NCBI RefSeq assembly: GCF_001839655.2
Contig: NZ_CP056087.1
Span: 1,984,001 to 2,048,000 of the forward strand
DNA: 64,000 nucleotides
Direction: 5' to 3'
Source of the DNA: Pseudomonas argentinensis
GTDB taxonomy: Bacteria; Pseudomonadota; Gammaproteobacteria; Pseudomonadales; Pseudomonadaceae
In this document: piece after piece, positions 1-9,420 of the stretch
Numbering within the stretch: the first letter of the stretch is position 1
How the letters are laid out: the number at the start of each line of letters is the position of its first letter
The notes under the pieces: generated by a model
Seen by the model: only the letters and a program-made list of their open reading frames with translations
What the model was told of the DNA's origin: nothing
The model's database searches: none
Made by a program: the position numbers and the translations under genes

Positions 1-1038
1 ATCGGCACCCTGGGCCGCTTCGAACTCAAGGCGCGCATGTTGTCGAGCCTGGCGATGAACGCGACGCTGTTGCTGCAGCAACTCGCCGGCGTGGTGATCA
101 TCGTGCTGGGCGTGTACCAGATCATCGCCGGCAACCTGAGCATGGGCGGGCTGATTGCCTGCTACATGCTCAGCTCCCGCGCCCTGGGACCCCTGGCCCA
201 GGTGTCCGGTCTGCTGATTCGTTACCAGCAGGCCCGCGTGACGTTGGACTCGGTCAACCAGATGATGGAGCTGCCTCAGGAGCGCCAGGCCGACGAGCGC
301 CCCCTCAAGCGCCAGACGCTGCAGGGCGGCATCGAATTTCGCCAGCTGGATTTCCATTACCCGGATCAGCAGCAGGCCGCGTTGCAGGGCATCAACCTGG
401 TGATTCGCCCCGGCGAAAAGGTCGGCATCATCGGTCGCAGCGGCTCCGGCAAGAGCTCGCTGGCCAAGCTGATCGTTGGCCTCTACCAGGCCGATGCCGG
501 CAGCCTGCTGGTCGACGGTATCGATGTGCGCCAACTGGATGTCAGCGACGTGCGCTACAACATCGGTTACGTGCCCCAGGATATCCAGCTGTTCGCCGGC
601 ACCCTGCGCGACAATCTGGTCTCGGGTGCGCGCTACGTCGAAGACGAGCTTGTACTGCAAGCCGCCGAGCTGGCCGGCGTGCACGAGTTCGCACGCCTGC
701 ACCCCAATGGTTACGAGCTGCAGGTGGGCGAGCGCGGCCAGAATCTTTCCGGCGGTCAGCGCCAGAACGTGGCCCTGGCCCGGGCACTGCTGCTGGATCC
801 GCCGATCCTGCTGCTCGACGAGCCCACCAGTGCGATGGACAACACCGGTGAAGAGCGCCTCAAGCAGCGCCTTGCCGCCATCAGCAAGAACAAGACGCTG
901 CTGCTGGTCACCCACCGCGCCTCGATGCTCAGCCTGGTGGAGCGGCTGGTCATCGTCGACCGGGGTCGCATCATCGCCGACGGTCCGAAAGAGAGCGTCA
1001 TGGAGGCGTTGAAGAAGGGGCAGATCAGTGTCAGTTAA
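1..1038 (+). CDS. lapB: LapB-type type I secretion ABC exporter, 3' part
   Basis: The reading frame is open from base 1, so the start lies outside the window. The visible 345 residues hold the last transmembrane helices (LLLQQLAGVVIIVLGVYQII region) and a full ATPase domain. Walker A is IIGRSGSGKSS, the signature is LSGGQRQNVALARALL and Walker B is ILLLDEPTSAMD. Exporters of this type sit in the inner membrane and drive secretion of a large C-terminal-signal adhesin through a TolC-like pore. The next gene encodes the matching membrane fusion protein and overlaps by 11 bases. That pairing and the sequence resemble LapBC of Pseudomonas, which export the biofilm adhesin LapA. The adhesin gene is not in the window, so the substrate is inferred. 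Confidence 0.85.
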   Translation: MGTLGRFELKARMLSSLAMNATLLLQQLAGVVIIVLGVYQIIAGNLSMGGLIACYMLSSRALGPLAQVSGLLIRYQQARVTLDSVNQMMELPQERQADERPLKRQTLQGGIEFRQLDFHYPDQQQAALQGINLVIRPGEKVGIIGRSGSGKSSLAKLIVGLYQADAGSLLVDGIDVRQLDVSDVRYNIGYVPQDIQLFAGTLRDNLVSGARYVEDELVLQAAELAGVHEFARLHPNGYELQVGERGQNLSGGQRQNVALARALLLDPPILLLDEPTSAMDNTGEERLKQRLAAISKNKTLLLVTHRASMLSLVERLVIVDRGRIIADGPKESVMEALKKGQISVS

Positions 1039-2401
1039 GGACTCCCTCCAGCGCTTCATACGCGCTGCCGCTTCCTATTTCGGCCCCCGTGACGAGGTTG
1101 GCGACGAGCCGCTCCCCGAGGTGCGCAAGGCGCTCATCGAGGATGCGCCGCGGGTCATGCGCCTGACCCTCTGGGGCATCATCGCCTTCGTGGTGTTCTG
1201 CCTGCTGTGGGCCAATTTCGCCGAAGTCGACGAGGTGACCCGCGGCGAAGGCAAGGCCATTCCGTCCTCGCGGGTGCAGAAGATCCAGAACCTGGAAGGC
1301 GGCATCGTTTCCGAGCTGTTCGTCCACGAAGGGCAGGTGGTCGAAGCCGGCACGCCGCTGTTGCGCCTGGACGACACGCGCTTCGCCTCGAACGTGGGCG
1401 AGACCGAAGCCGATCGCTTGTCGTTGGCCATGCGCGTCGAACGCCTGAGTGCCGAAGTCGAAGGGCGTGAACTGGCCATTCCCGAGGACATCGCCGCCAA
1501 GGCACCAGGCCTGGCGCAGAGCGAACGGGCGTTGTTCCTCAGCCGTCAGCAGCAGTTGCAGGACGAGATCGCTGGGCTGCAGGAACAGTTGACCCAGCGC
1601 CGTCAGGAAGTGCGCGAGTTCGTGTCCAAGCAGAGTCAGTTCCGAAACAGCCTGGAATTGTTGCGCCAGGAAATCCGCATGTCCGAGCCGCTGGTGGCCG
1701 AGGGCGCCGTATCGCCGGTGGAGGTGCTACGCCTCAAGCGGGCCGAAGTGGAAAGCCGCGGTCAACTGGAGGCGACCGGCCTGGCGATCCCCCGTGCCGA
1801 GGCAGCGATCAAGGAGGTGGAGCGCAAGATCGACGAGACCCGTGGGCGTTTTCGCAGCGAGGCGCTGACCCAGCTGAACGAGGCGCGCACCGACCTGAGC
1901 AAGATCGAGTCCACCGGTAAAGCGCTGGAGGATCGGGTCAATCGCACCCTGGTCACCTCGCCGGTACGGGGTATCGTCAAGCAGCTGCTGGTCAATACCA
2001 TTGGCGGCGTGATCCAGCCCGGTAGCGACATGGTGGAAATCGTGCCCATCGACGACACCATCCTGGTCGAGGCGCGCATTCGTCCGCAGGACATCGCCTT
2101 CCTGCATCCGGGGCAGGAAGCCGTGGTCAAGTTCACCGCCTACGACTACACCATCTACGGTGGCCTTAAGGCCAAGCTGGAGCAGATCGGCGCGGATACC
2201 GTGACCGACGAGGAAGGCAACAGTTTCTACCTGATCAAGCTGCGCACCGAGAAGAGCCACCTGGGCACCGAGGAGCATCCGTTGCTGATCATTCCGGGCA
2301 TGGTCACCTCGGTGGACATCATCACCGGCAAGAAGAGTGTGCTCAGCTACCTGCTCAAGCCGATCATTCGCGCTCGCGCCGAGGCGCTGCGCGAGCGCTG
2401 A
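1028..2401 (+). CDS. lapC: LapC-type HlyD-family membrane fusion protein
   Basis: Periplasmic adaptor of a type I secretion system, 457 residues. One transmembrane helix near residues 45-65 (GIIAFVVFCLLWANF region) is followed by a lipoyl half-motif (GGIVSELFVHEGQVVEAGTPL) and a long coiled coil around residues 125-305. The second lipoyl half follows (VTSPVRGIVKQL), then the beta-barrel domain. Length and order are typical of HlyD/LapC. The start is a GTG at 1028 inside the end of the upstream ATPase gene, which suggests translational coupling. The gene ends only 4 bases before the convergent hydrolase gene. Confidence 0.9.
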   Translation: MSVKDSLQRFIRAAASYFGPRDEVGDEPLPEVRKALIEDAPRVMRLTLWGIIAFVVFCLLWANFAEVDEVTRGEGKAIPSSRVQKIQNLEGGIVSELFVHEGQVVEAGTPLLRLDDTRFASNVGETEADRLSLAMRVERLSAEVEGRELAIPEDIAAKAPGLAQSERALFLSRQQQLQDEIAGLQEQLTQRRQEVREFVSKQSQFRNSLELLRQEIRMSEPLVAEGAVSPVEVLRLKRAEVESRGQLEATGLAIPRAEAAIKEVERKIDETRGRFRSEALTQLNEARTDLSKIESTGKALEDRVNRTLVTSPVRGIVKQLLVNTIGGVIQPGSDMVEIVPIDDTILVEARIRPQDIAFLHPGQEAVVKFTAYDYTIYGGLKAKLEQIGADTVTDEEGNSFYLIKLRTEKSHLGTEEHPLLIIPGMVTSVDIITGKKSVLSYLLKPIIRARAEALRER

Positions 2402-2405
2402 TCGG

Positions 2406-3506
2406 TCAGGCCAGATCGGCCAGGGGGTGATCGTCGAACGCGGCGAAATGCGCGGCGATCACCTGCTCCGGCACCTGGGTCACGTCCGGCCAGTGCCAGC
2501 GGGGGGCGTGATCCTTGTCGATCAGCCGGGCCCGCACACCTTCGGCGAACTCCGGGTGACGACAGCAGCTCAGGCTCATGCCATATTCCATCCGAAACAC
2601 CTGGGCCAATGACAGGTGCCGGGCGCGCCTGATCTGCTCCCATACCAGATGACCGGTCAGCGGGCTGCCGCCGAGCAGGGTCTTGGCGGCCTTGGCGAGC
2701 AGGGCGTCGTCATCGTTTTCCAGGCTGGCCAGGGCCTGCCAGCTCAGGGGCAGGGTGGCCTGATCGAGCAGGGCATCGAGGCGCTCGCGGCGTGGCAGCC
2801 ACTGCGCGGCGGGTAGCTCGCCTTGGGCCTGCTGTGCGAGCGCCTTGAGTAGACTATGCAATTGCAGGTCGGCCTGGTCACGCCAGTTCAGCTGAATCAG
2901 CCCGTCGATCAGGGCGTCCTGCTGGTCGTCCAGCAGAAAGCGATCGGCCAGGTTCAGGTCGAGGGCGTCGCGGGCATTCAGAGGGCTGGCGGTCAGCCCG
3001 AAGAACAGGCCCAGCTTGCCGGGCAGGCGAGACAGGAAGTGGCTGCCGCCCACGTCCGGAAACAGGCCGATGCTGATTTCCGGCATGGCCAGCCGGCTGC
3101 TCGGCGTGACGACGCGAATCCCCGCGCCCTGCAGCAGCCCCATGCCGCCACCCAGAACGTGGCCGTGAGCCCAACAGATCAGCGGCTTGGCGTAAGTGTG
3201 CAGATAGTGATCGAGGCGATACTCGCGGGCGAAGAAGCGCTCGGCTAGTTCGGGCGCCTCACCGGGGCTGGCCAGGCATTGCTTGGCCAGTTGCACCACA
3301 TCGCCGCCCGCGCAGAATGCCTTGCTGCCGTTGCCGCGCAGCAGCACGCAGGCAATATCAGCGTCGTCGGCCCAGGCCTGCAGGCGATCCTGCAGGGCGT
3401 CGATCATCGGCAACGACAGGGCATTGAGGCTGGCGGGGGCGTCCAGGCTGGCGATGGCGATGCGGTAGCCATGCAGGCTGGGGCGTTCTTCGAAGGTGAC
3501 ATTCAT
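2406..3506 (-). CDS. 3-hydroxyisobutyryl-CoA hydrolase-like crotonase protein
   Basis: 366 residues, the length of the 3-hydroxyisobutyryl-CoA hydrolase (HIBCH) branch of the crotonase fold rather than the usual 260-residue hydratases. The oxyanion-hole regions are visible as KAFCAGGDVVQL (about 62-73) and GHVLGGGMGLL. The acidic pair is Glu143 (MPEISIGLFP) and Asp151 (PDVGGSHF), the HIBCH pattern. The expected reaction is release of 3-hydroxyisobutyrate from its CoA ester in valine breakdown. It lies 31 bases downstream of the DspI-like hydratase on the same strand, so the two probably form one operon. I chose the ATG at 3506 because family similarity begins there; its ribosome site (GGAA) is weak. 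Confidence 0.8.
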   Translation of the reverse strand: MNVTFEERPSLHGYRIAIASLDAPASLNALSLPMIDALQDRLQAWADDADIACVLLRGNGSKAFCAGGDVVQLAKQCLASPGEAPELAERFFAREYRLDHYLHTYAKPLICWAHGHVLGGGMGLLQGAGIRVVTPSSRLAMPEISIGLFPDVGGSHFLSRLPGKLGLFFGLTASPLNARDALDLNLADRFLLDDQQDALIDGLIQLNWRDQADLQLHSLLKALAQQAQGELPAAQWLPRRERLDALLDQATLPLSWQALASLENDDDALLAKAAKTLLGGSPLTGHLVWEQIRRARHLSLAQVFRMEYGMSLSCCRHPEFAEGVRARLIDKDHAPRWHWPDVTQVPEQVIAAHFAAFDDHPLADLA

Positions 3507-3537
3507 GTGCAGTTCCAGGGGCAGTTGCCGGTAAACG

Positions 3538-4356
3538 TCATTGATTGCGCCAGTTGGCCGTGCGCTTTTCCAGAAAGGCGTTGACCCCTTCTCGGGTATC
3601 GACGGCATCGAACAGGTCGACGAAGCGTTCGCGCTCGGCAGCCAGCCAGGTCGTCGGAGCCCTTTCGCGCGCACCCTGGATCAGCGGCTTGATGGCGCGC
3701 ACTGCCACCGGGCTCTGGCTGGCGACCCTGGAAGCCAGTAACAGCGCATGGCCGCGCGCTTCGCCGGTATCGACCACCTGCTCCACCAGGCCGATGCGCA
3801 ACGCGGTGTCGGCATCGAGCCGTTCCCCGCACAGAATCATGCGCTTGGCCCAACCTTCGCCGACCAGCCAGGGCAGGTTCTGGGTGCCGCCGGCGCAGGG
3901 CAACAGACCGACGCTGGCTTCCGGCAGGGCCATCATGGCCTGGCGCTCGGCGATGCGGATGTCGCAGGCCAGTGCACACTCCAGGCCGCCACCCATGGCG
4001 TAGCCGTTGATCGCCGCAATGGATACCCCGCGGAAGGCGCTGAGTCGTTCGAATGCCTCGCCAAAGCGGCTGGCCATTTCCCGGGCGCGGGCCTTGTCGC
4101 CATCGGCGAACAGTTTCAGGTCGGCCCCGGCCGAAAAGAACTTGCCACCCTGGCCGGTGATGACCAGCGCATAAATGTCGTCATCGCGGTCCAGGTGGTC
4201 GATCAGCTGCTTGAGACCGATCAGCGATTCTCGGTCCCAGGTATTGGCAGGTGGGTTATTGATGGTGAGCAGGGCGGTGTGGCCGTGCTTTTCCACCGTG
4301 AGCTTGTGGGTCAGGTCGAAGATACCGGGTTTGTAGGGTTCCAGTGCCGTACTCAT
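3538..4356 (-). CDS. dspI: Enoyl-CoA hydratase/isomerase, DspI-like
   Basis: 272-residue crotonase-fold enzyme. FFSAGADLKLF (about 73-83) and GYAMGGGLECALA (about 118-130) form the acyl-CoA oxyanion hole. Glu126 and Glu146 (PEASVGLLPCAGGTQ) are at the catalytic positions, so it should be active. Length and sequence strongly resemble what I recall of P. aeruginosa PA0745 (DspI), reported to be needed for cis-2-decenoic acid, the biofilm dispersion signal. That role is family knowledge and not visible here. The start has a good ribosome site (GAGGA). In P. aeruginosa an acyl-CoA dehydrogenase gene lies next to it; here ung follows instead. Confidence 0.8.
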   Translation of the reverse strand: MSTALEPYKPGIFDLTHKLTVEKHGHTALLTINNPPANTWDRESLIGLKQLIDHLDRDDDIYALVITGQGGKFFSAGADLKLFADGDKARAREMASRFGEAFERLSAFRGVSIAAINGYAMGGGLECALACDIRIAERQAMMALPEASVGLLPCAGGTQNLPWLVGEGWAKRMILCGERLDADTALRIGLVEQVVDTGEARGHALLLASRVASQSPVAVRAIKPLIQGARERAPTTWLAAERERFVDLFDAVDTREGVNAFLEKRTANWRNQ

Positions 4357-4706
4357 AAGGTGTCCTCTTCTAGCGGTGGTGTCTTTACTGTAGCGTCAAA
4401 GCTCGCTCGGCGTGGCAGCGCGTGCTCTGCCAGGTGGCCAGATCGCAGTCCGGTGCCGCCCTCCGGGCTACCAGCGCGTTTTGCTGGCGACCGCCACCGC
4501 CGGACGACGCTGCAGGTCCAGGCCGTTGGGCTGGCAGGGTTACTGGCCGCTCCTTTTTACGCGGTTATCGGCGGTTCGTGTGATTCGCTTTTGGTCTAAG
4601 AAATTGCCGCTGCCAAACCTTGTCGTCATACGTGACCGGGCGTTGCCTTGACTTGAGCAGGAGGCTTCTCTAGCGTGCCGGTTTCATTGGATTACCGGGA
4701 GCAGGC
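4357..4706. other. Divergent intergenic region between dspI-like gene and ung
   Basis: 350 bases with no credible coding sequence. It must hold the promoters of both flanking genes. A GGGAG ribosome site precedes ung. I see no clear operator, terminator or repeat beyond short chance inverted repeats. Confidence 0.5.
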
Positions 4707-5405
4707 ATGTCCGCCGCAGACAAGGTCAAGCTGGAGGCCGGCTGGAAACAGGCGCTTCACGACGAGTTCGACAAGCCCTACATGAGCGTCCTGGGCGATT
4801 TCCTGCGCCAGGAAAAGGCGGCCGGCAAGGAGATCTATCCACCCGGCCCGCTGATCTTCAACGCCCTGAATTCCACGCCCCTCGATCAGGTCAAGGTGGT
4901 GATCATCGGCCAGGATCCTTACCACGGTCCAGGCCAGGCCCATGGCCTGTGTTTCTCGGTGCAGCCCGGGGTGGCTACGCCGCCGTCGCTGCTGAACATC
5001 TACAAAGAGCTCAAGCGCGACCTCAATATCGATATTCCCAGCCACGGCTATCTGCAGTCCTGGGCGGAGCAGGGCGTGTTGCTGCTCAACACCTCGCTCA
5101 CCGTCGAGCGCGGCAATGCCGGCTCCCATGCGGCCAAGGGCTGGCAACCATTCACAGACCGGATCATTTCATTGGTCAGCGAGCAGCGCCCGCATCTGGT
5201 GTTTCTGCTTTGGGGCGCCCATGCGCAGAGCAAGGAGCGCTTGATCGACACCAGCAAGCACCTGGTGCTGCGCTCGCCCCATCCCTCACCGCTGTCGGCG
5301 CATCGCGGTTTTATCGGTAACGGCCACTTCAGCCGCACCAACAAGTTCCTCGAGCAGCATGGGCTGGCGCCGATCGACTGGCGCCTGCCGCCGCTCCAGG
5401 ATTGA
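4707..5405 (+). CDS. ung: Uracil-DNA glycosylase
   Basis: Removes uracil from DNA in base excision repair. The 232-residue length is typical of family 1 enzymes. The water-activating motif GQDPYHG (Asp70) and the leucine-loop motif [11 protein letters not shown] (His192) are both intact, so the enzyme should be active. The ATG is preceded by GGGAG at a normal distance. The gene ends exactly where the convergent lipoprotein gene ends, leaving no intergenic space. Confidence 0.97.
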   Translation: MSAADKVKLEAGWKQALHDEFDKPYMSVLGDFLRQEKAAGKEIYPPGPLIFNALNSTPLDQVKVVIIGQDPYHGPGQAHGLCFSVQPGVATPPSLLNIYKELKRDLNIDIPSHGYLQSWAEQGVLLLNTSLTVERGNAGSHAAKGWQPFTDRIISLVSEQRPHLVFLLWGAHAQSKERLIDTSKHLVLRSPHPSPLSAHRGFIGNGHFSRTNKFLEQHGLAPIDWRLPPLQD

Positions 5406-6260
5406 TCAGCCGGTGCAGATCTGCCCGGCCAGGTCGCTTTGCAGGGACGCGATGCGCTGGTTCACCTGGGTACGCTGCTTGTCGTCGGCAGCGGCCAGCA
5501 GATCGCTGAGCAGGGCGGCCATCGCCTGGCGCGATTGCTCGTAGGCCTGGGTGGCCTGCTCGTCATGGGCGCCGCGACGGTTCTCCAGCACCTGGTTCAT
5601 GCGCTGGGCGAAGTCCTCGGCGTCGCGCTGGTCCAGCACGCTGCGAAATTCGCTCTGCCAGCGTGCACGGTTTTCCAGCCACAGGCGGTTCTGATCACGG
5701 CGCTCGCTAGCCCACTGGCCGATGCGCGCCCGCTGTGTCTCGTTGAGTGAGCCGAACCAGGGGCTCAGGCGCTTTTCCAGGCGCTCGGCACGCTCGCTGA
5801 TCTGGGTCTGCAGGGGCGGCTCGAGAAATTTCTGGCGGTCTTCGACATTGCCCTTTTCCATCCGCGCATAGAGCCGCTCGACCTGTTCGGGGCGCAGATC
5901 GGCAAGCAGCGCGACGGCCGTGGGGTTGGTCTGCTGCACGACGGCATGGAACGCCTGCTCGGCCTCGATCATCTGTGCCTCCAGTTGACTGGCGTCTGGC
6001 GCGGGCTCCTGAAGCAGGTCCTGAGTGCGCTGCAGCCAGTCCACATAGCGCGGCAGTTCGGTGCTGCAGTGCCAGGCCAGATGCTCCTGCAGCTTCGGCT
6101 TGAACCAGGCCTTTTGCTGCGAATCGAGATCCAGGTACTGATCTACCCGCCAGGAAATCACCCAGTCCAGGTTGCGATAGGCCAGGCCAGCCTTGCTACA
6201 GGCACTGACCAGCAGGCCGAGCGATAGCAGCAGGAGCAAGCTCTTCAGATACCCGGACAT
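5406..6260 (-). CDS. DUF6279-type lipoprotein, function unknown
   Basis: 284 residues with a lipoprotein signal peptide: a positive start, a leucine-rich core and the lipobox LVSAC with Cys21. The mature part is rich in Gln, Glu, Arg and Trp, is mostly predicted helical and has no catalytic motif I recognise. The opening (KAGLAYRNLDWVISWRVDQYL region) matches the DUF6279 family common beside ung in Pseudomonas. Its role is unknown. The last residue should be CTG followed by stop; the gene abuts ung with no gap. Confidence 0.75.
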   Translation of the reverse strand: MSGYLKSLLLLLSLGLLVSACSKAGLAYRNLDWVISWRVDQYLDLDSQQKAWFKPKLQEHLAWHCSTELPRYVDWLQRTQDLLQEPAPDASQLEAQMIEAEQAFHAVVQQTNPTAVALLADLRPEQVERLYARMEKGNVEDRQKFLEPPLQTQISERAERLEKRLSPWFGSLNETQRARIGQWASERRDQNRLWLENRARWQSEFRSVLDQRDAEDFAQRMNQVLENRRGAHDEQATQAYEQSRQAMAALLSDLLAAADDKQRTQVNQRIASLQSDLAGQICTG

Positions 6261-6334
6261 GTCGATTCCTCTCGGTGCGCGCTGGGAAAGAGTACGCCAG
6301 CCATGTCGACAGCGCGCATTCGGACATATCCGCT

Positions 6335-6358
6335 AAAAAAGCCTGACGGAGTCAGACC
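6335..6358 (-). terminator. Weak intrinsic terminator after the AbrB-type gene
   Basis: Read on the minus strand, a 5-bp stem CTGAC / GTCAG with loop TCC is followed by GC and six T. The stem is short, so strength is uncertain, but it lies just after the stop of the membrane protein gene, where the tct unit should end. Confidence 0.5.
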
Positions 6359-6365
6359 TGAGAGG

Positions 6366-7430
6366 TCAGGGCAGCGGCGAGTGGCGCTGCCACAGCCGGA
6401 ACAGGGGTTCGGCCAGAAACATCACCAGAAACAGGCGCAAGGCCTGCAGCGCCGTGACCAGGGCCACCGACAACTGCAGCGCTTCTGCGGTCAGGCACAG
6501 TTCGGTGATGCCGCCAGGCATCATGCCGAGCATCAGCGACACCGATTCGATACCACTCACCCAGCCGATGGCCGAACCGAGCAGCGCCGTGACGATCATC
6601 GCCAGCAGGGTGAACAGCATCACGCGCAACAGAAAGCCCGGTGCGCTGCGAAAGAACGCCCGGTCGAAATGACAGCCCAGGGCGCAGCCTATCAGCCATT
6701 GCCCGGCCTGACCGAGCCAGCCCGGCATGCCGATATGCAGATCGAAAATCACGCTGGCTGCGGCGCACAGCGTCAACGGGCCGAGCATCCAGGGGTTGGG
6801 TTGCCCGAGGCGGCGCCACAGCACGGCCAACAGTGCACCTGCGGGCAGCAGGATGGCCAGCCAGAACCAGTCCACCGGCACGGGCGGTGCGGGCTCGGCG
6901 GGTGGCAGGCCCCAGGTGAACAGTGCCGGGATCAACAGGATGACCATCAGCAGGCGCATACTGTGCGCGGCGGCGATACGTGCCGGTTGGGCGCCATGGC
7001 GGCGGGACAGGTTGACCATTTCGCTGGCTCCGCCCGGCATGCTGGCGAAGAACGCCGTGGCACGATCCACCCCGGCGCGGCGCAGGCCGGCAATGCCGAT
7101 GGCGCTGAGGGCGAGGGTAGCGAAGGCGCCGAAGAGGATGATCGTCAGGTTGCCGAGCACCTGCTCGAGCACTTCGCTGGTGAAATGCAGGCCGATGCCG
7201 GCGGCCACCAACCATTGACCGACCTGGCGGCCGCCCGGCATTTCCTGGCTGAGTACGCCGCAGCAGCGCAGCAGGATGACTGCCAGCAGCGAACCGATCA
7301 CCCACGGCAACGGCCAACCGACGAGGCTGGCCAGGTAACCACCAGCTGCGCCAACCAGTGGCGTGAGCCACCAGCTGCGCAGGTGCTTGGAATTGCCGTG
7401 CGGGTTTTCGCTATCAGGCATTGGCCGCAT
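6366..7430 (-). CDS. AbrB-family membrane protein (possible transporter)
   Basis: 354 residues with about ten hydrophobic segments in two similar halves. Each half carries the MPGG motif of the AbrB duplication family: SMPGGASEM near residue 140 and MMPGGITEL near residue 310. The family is annotated as putative ammonia-monooxygenase-like regulators or transporters, and its true substrate is poorly known. The start overlaps the tctA stop: the ATG at 7430 gives a 17-base overlap and a second ATG at 7421 gives 8 bases. This indicates co-transcription with the tricarboxylate transporter. Confidence 0.75.
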   Translation of the reverse strand: MRPMPDSENPHGNSKHLRSWWLTPLVGAAGGYLASLVGWPLPWVIGSLLAVILLRCCGVLSQEMPGGRQVGQWLVAAGIGLHFTSEVLEQVLGNLTIILFGAFATLALSAIGIAGLRRAGVDRATAFFASMPGGASEMVNLSRRHGAQPARIAAAHSMRLLMVILLIPALFTWGLPPAEPAPPVPVDWFWLAILLPAGALLAVLWRRLGQPNPWMLGPLTLCAAASVIFDLHIGMPGWLGQAGQWLIGCALGCHFDRAFFRSAPGFLLRVMLFTLLAMIVTALLGSAIGWVSGIESVSLMLGMMPGGITELCLTAEALQLSVALVTALQALRLFLVMFLAEPLFRLWQRHSPLP

Positions 7431-8928
7431 CGGCCTTGCGCTGGCTGCGCTTGCGCCAGGTGCGGTAGAACGGCAGGGCGATCATCACGGCGATCAGTGC
7501 CCATACGCCCCAGGTGATCGGGCTGGCGAACAGGATGCCTAGCTCGCCGTTGGAGATCGACAGGGCGCGGCGCAGGTTCTGCTCCATCATGCCGCCGAGA
7601 ATGAATCCCAGCAGCACCGCCGACAGCGGAAAGTCCATCTTGCGCAGGATGTAGCCTGCGACGCCGATGCCGATCATCAGATACAGGTCGAACGCGGTGG
7701 CATGCACCGCATAGACGCCTATCGAGGTGATGATGGCAATGGCCGGCACCAGGGCCCAATACGGCACGGCCAGGATCTTGGTGAACACCTTGATCATCGG
7801 CACGTTGATGATGATCAACATGATGTTGGCCACGAACAGCGAGGCGATCAGACCCCAGACGATATCCGGTTGGTCGCGGAACAGCAGCGGGCCCGGGGTA
7901 ATGTTGTACAGCGTCAGGGCGCCGAGCATCACCGCGGTGGTGCCCGAGCCGGGAACGCCGAGGGTCAGCATCGGTACCATCGAGCCGCAGGCCGCGGCGC
8001 TGTTCGCCGTTTCCGGCGCCGCCAGGCCGCGCAGGTCGCCGTCACCGAACTTGTTGTCCTTCACCGCCAGGCGTTTCTCGGCCATGTACGACACGGCGCT
8101 GGCCAGGGTTGCGCCGGCGCCTGGCAGAACACCCATAAAGAAGCCGGTGGCACCGCTGCGCAGGTTGGTAGCGAGTACCGACATGCCTTCCTTGACGTTG
8201 AACAGCATGCGGCCACTGGCGTCGATGGCCTTCTGACCATGGTGGGTGCGCTCGAGCAGCACGAGGATCTCGCTGACCGAAAACAGACCCAGCACCAGCA
8301 CCACGAACTGAATGCCGTCGGCCAGGCCCAGGCTGCCGAAGGTGAAGCGGTACACGCCGCTGTTGGAGTCGATACCGACGCACGACAGGAACAAGCCGAT
8401 ACAGGCCGCGATGGCGGTCTTCATGGGTTTGTTGCCGGCCATGCCCGCCAGGCAGACGATGGCGAAGACCATCAGCACGAAGTATTCGGCCGGGCCGAAG
8501 GCCACTGCCCACTTGGCGAGCAGCGGGGCGAAGATCACCACGCCACAGGTCGCCATCAGGCCACCGACGAACGAGCTCCAGGCGGAGATCGACAGCGCCA
8601 CGCCAGCCTTGCCCTGGCGGGCCAGCGGATAGCCGTCCAGGGTAGTCATCACCGCCGAGGCCTCGCCTGGGATGTTCAGCAGGATCGAGGAAATACGACC
8701 GCCGTATTCGCAGCCCAGGTAGACCGCCGCGAGCAGGATCAGCGCGGTTTCCGGTGGCAGGCCGAGGGCGAAGGCGATTGGAATCAGCAGCGCCACGCCA
8801 TTGATCGGGCCCAGGCCCGGCAGCAGGCCGACGACGGTGCCGATCAGGGTGCCGCACAGGGCGGTGAACAGGTTGTAGGGGCTCAGGGCGACGCCGAAGC
8901 CCTGGCCCAGGTAGCTAAAAGTATCCAC
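7414..8928 (-). CDS. tctA: Tripartite tricarboxylate transporter large membrane subunit TctA
   Basis: 504 residues with about eleven hydrophobic stretches. It has the conserved GLLPGLGPINGVALL segment near residues 37-51 and SGTTAVMLGALTLYNITPGP in the second half, both hallmarks of TctA. It forms the sodium-coupled permease in the inner membrane together with TctB, fed by periplasmic TctC. The start is a GTG at 8928, three bases after the tctB stop, so translation is probably coupled. Confidence 0.93.
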   Translation of the reverse strand: MDTFSYLGQGFGVALSPYNLFTALCGTLIGTVVGLLPGLGPINGVALLIPIAFALGLPPETALILLAAVYLGCEYGGRISSILLNIPGEASAVMTTLDGYPLARQGKAGVALSISAWSSFVGGLMATCGVVIFAPLLAKWAVAFGPAEYFVLMVFAIVCLAGMAGNKPMKTAIAACIGLFLSCVGIDSNSGVYRFTFGSLGLADGIQFVVLVLGLFSVSEILVLLERTHHGQKAIDASGRMLFNVKEGMSVLATNLRSGATGFFMGVLPGAGATLASAVSYMAEKRLAVKDNKFGDGDLRGLAAPETANSAAACGSMVPMLTLGVPGSGTTAVMLGALTLYNITPGPLLFRDQPDIVWGLIASLFVANIMLIIINVPMIKVFTKILAVPYWALVPAIAIITSIGVYAVHATAFDLYLMIGIGVAGYILRKMDFPLSAVLLGFILGGMMEQNLRRALSISNGELGILFASPITWGVWALIAVMIALPFYRTWRKRSQRKADAANA

Positions 8929-8931
8929 GGA

Positions 8932-9387
8932 TCAGATCTCCAGGCTGGAAAGAATGCCGAGCGGCAGCGGGACGTCGAGGATCTTGTCGAACAGCAGGTA
9001 CAAGCCGACTGCCAGCACCACGCCGGAAATCACGCTGGTCTTCCAGCTGCCCTCATAGAGTCGGGCCATGGCGATGCCGAAGATCAGGCTGGCGGGAATG
9101 AAACCCAGGGGCTCGAACAGCGCCGCATAGAGGGTGAAGACCACCACGCAACCGGCCACCTTGGCGATCACGTGCCTGTCCAGCGGGGGCTCGTCGTCAT
9201 GAGACGTCGTGCTGGACGGTTTGACCAACAGGTAAATGGCGCCCAGGCCCATGAGGATCAGCAGCAACATCGGGTAGGCGCGCGGGCCCACCGGTTCGTA
9301 GGAGAAGGGCGCATGGTAGCCCCAGGCAACGATGCCCAGCCCTGCGCACGCCAGCAGTAGCACCACGCCAAATATGCGTTGTGACAT
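8932..9387 (-). CDS. tctB: Tripartite tricarboxylate transporter small membrane subunit TctB
   Basis: About 151 residues with four hydrophobic segments, the usual TctB architecture. I chose the ATG at 9387 (MSQRIFGVV) rather than the in-frame ATG at 9411, because GAGGA sits 7 bases ahead of the former. The gene follows tctC after a hairpin-containing gap and precedes tctA. The protein is needed for transport but its exact role in the permease is not settled. Confidence 0.88.
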   Translation of the reverse strand: MSQRIFGVVLLLACAGLGIVAWGYHAPFSYEPVGPRAYPMLLLILMGLGAIYLLVKPSSTTSHDDEPPLDRHVIAKVAGCVVVFTLYAALFEPLGFIPASLIFGIAMARLYEGSWKTSVISGVVLAVGLYLLFDKILDVPLPLGILSSLEI

Positions 9388-9420
9388 GAGGGAGTCCTCG
9401 TTTTTTATCATGCCAAAAGC

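Noticed and set aside
4357..4706. Short open frames between the dspI-like gene and ung
   Set aside because: They lack ribosome sites and recognisable domains, and their composition is that of non-coding high-GC DNA.
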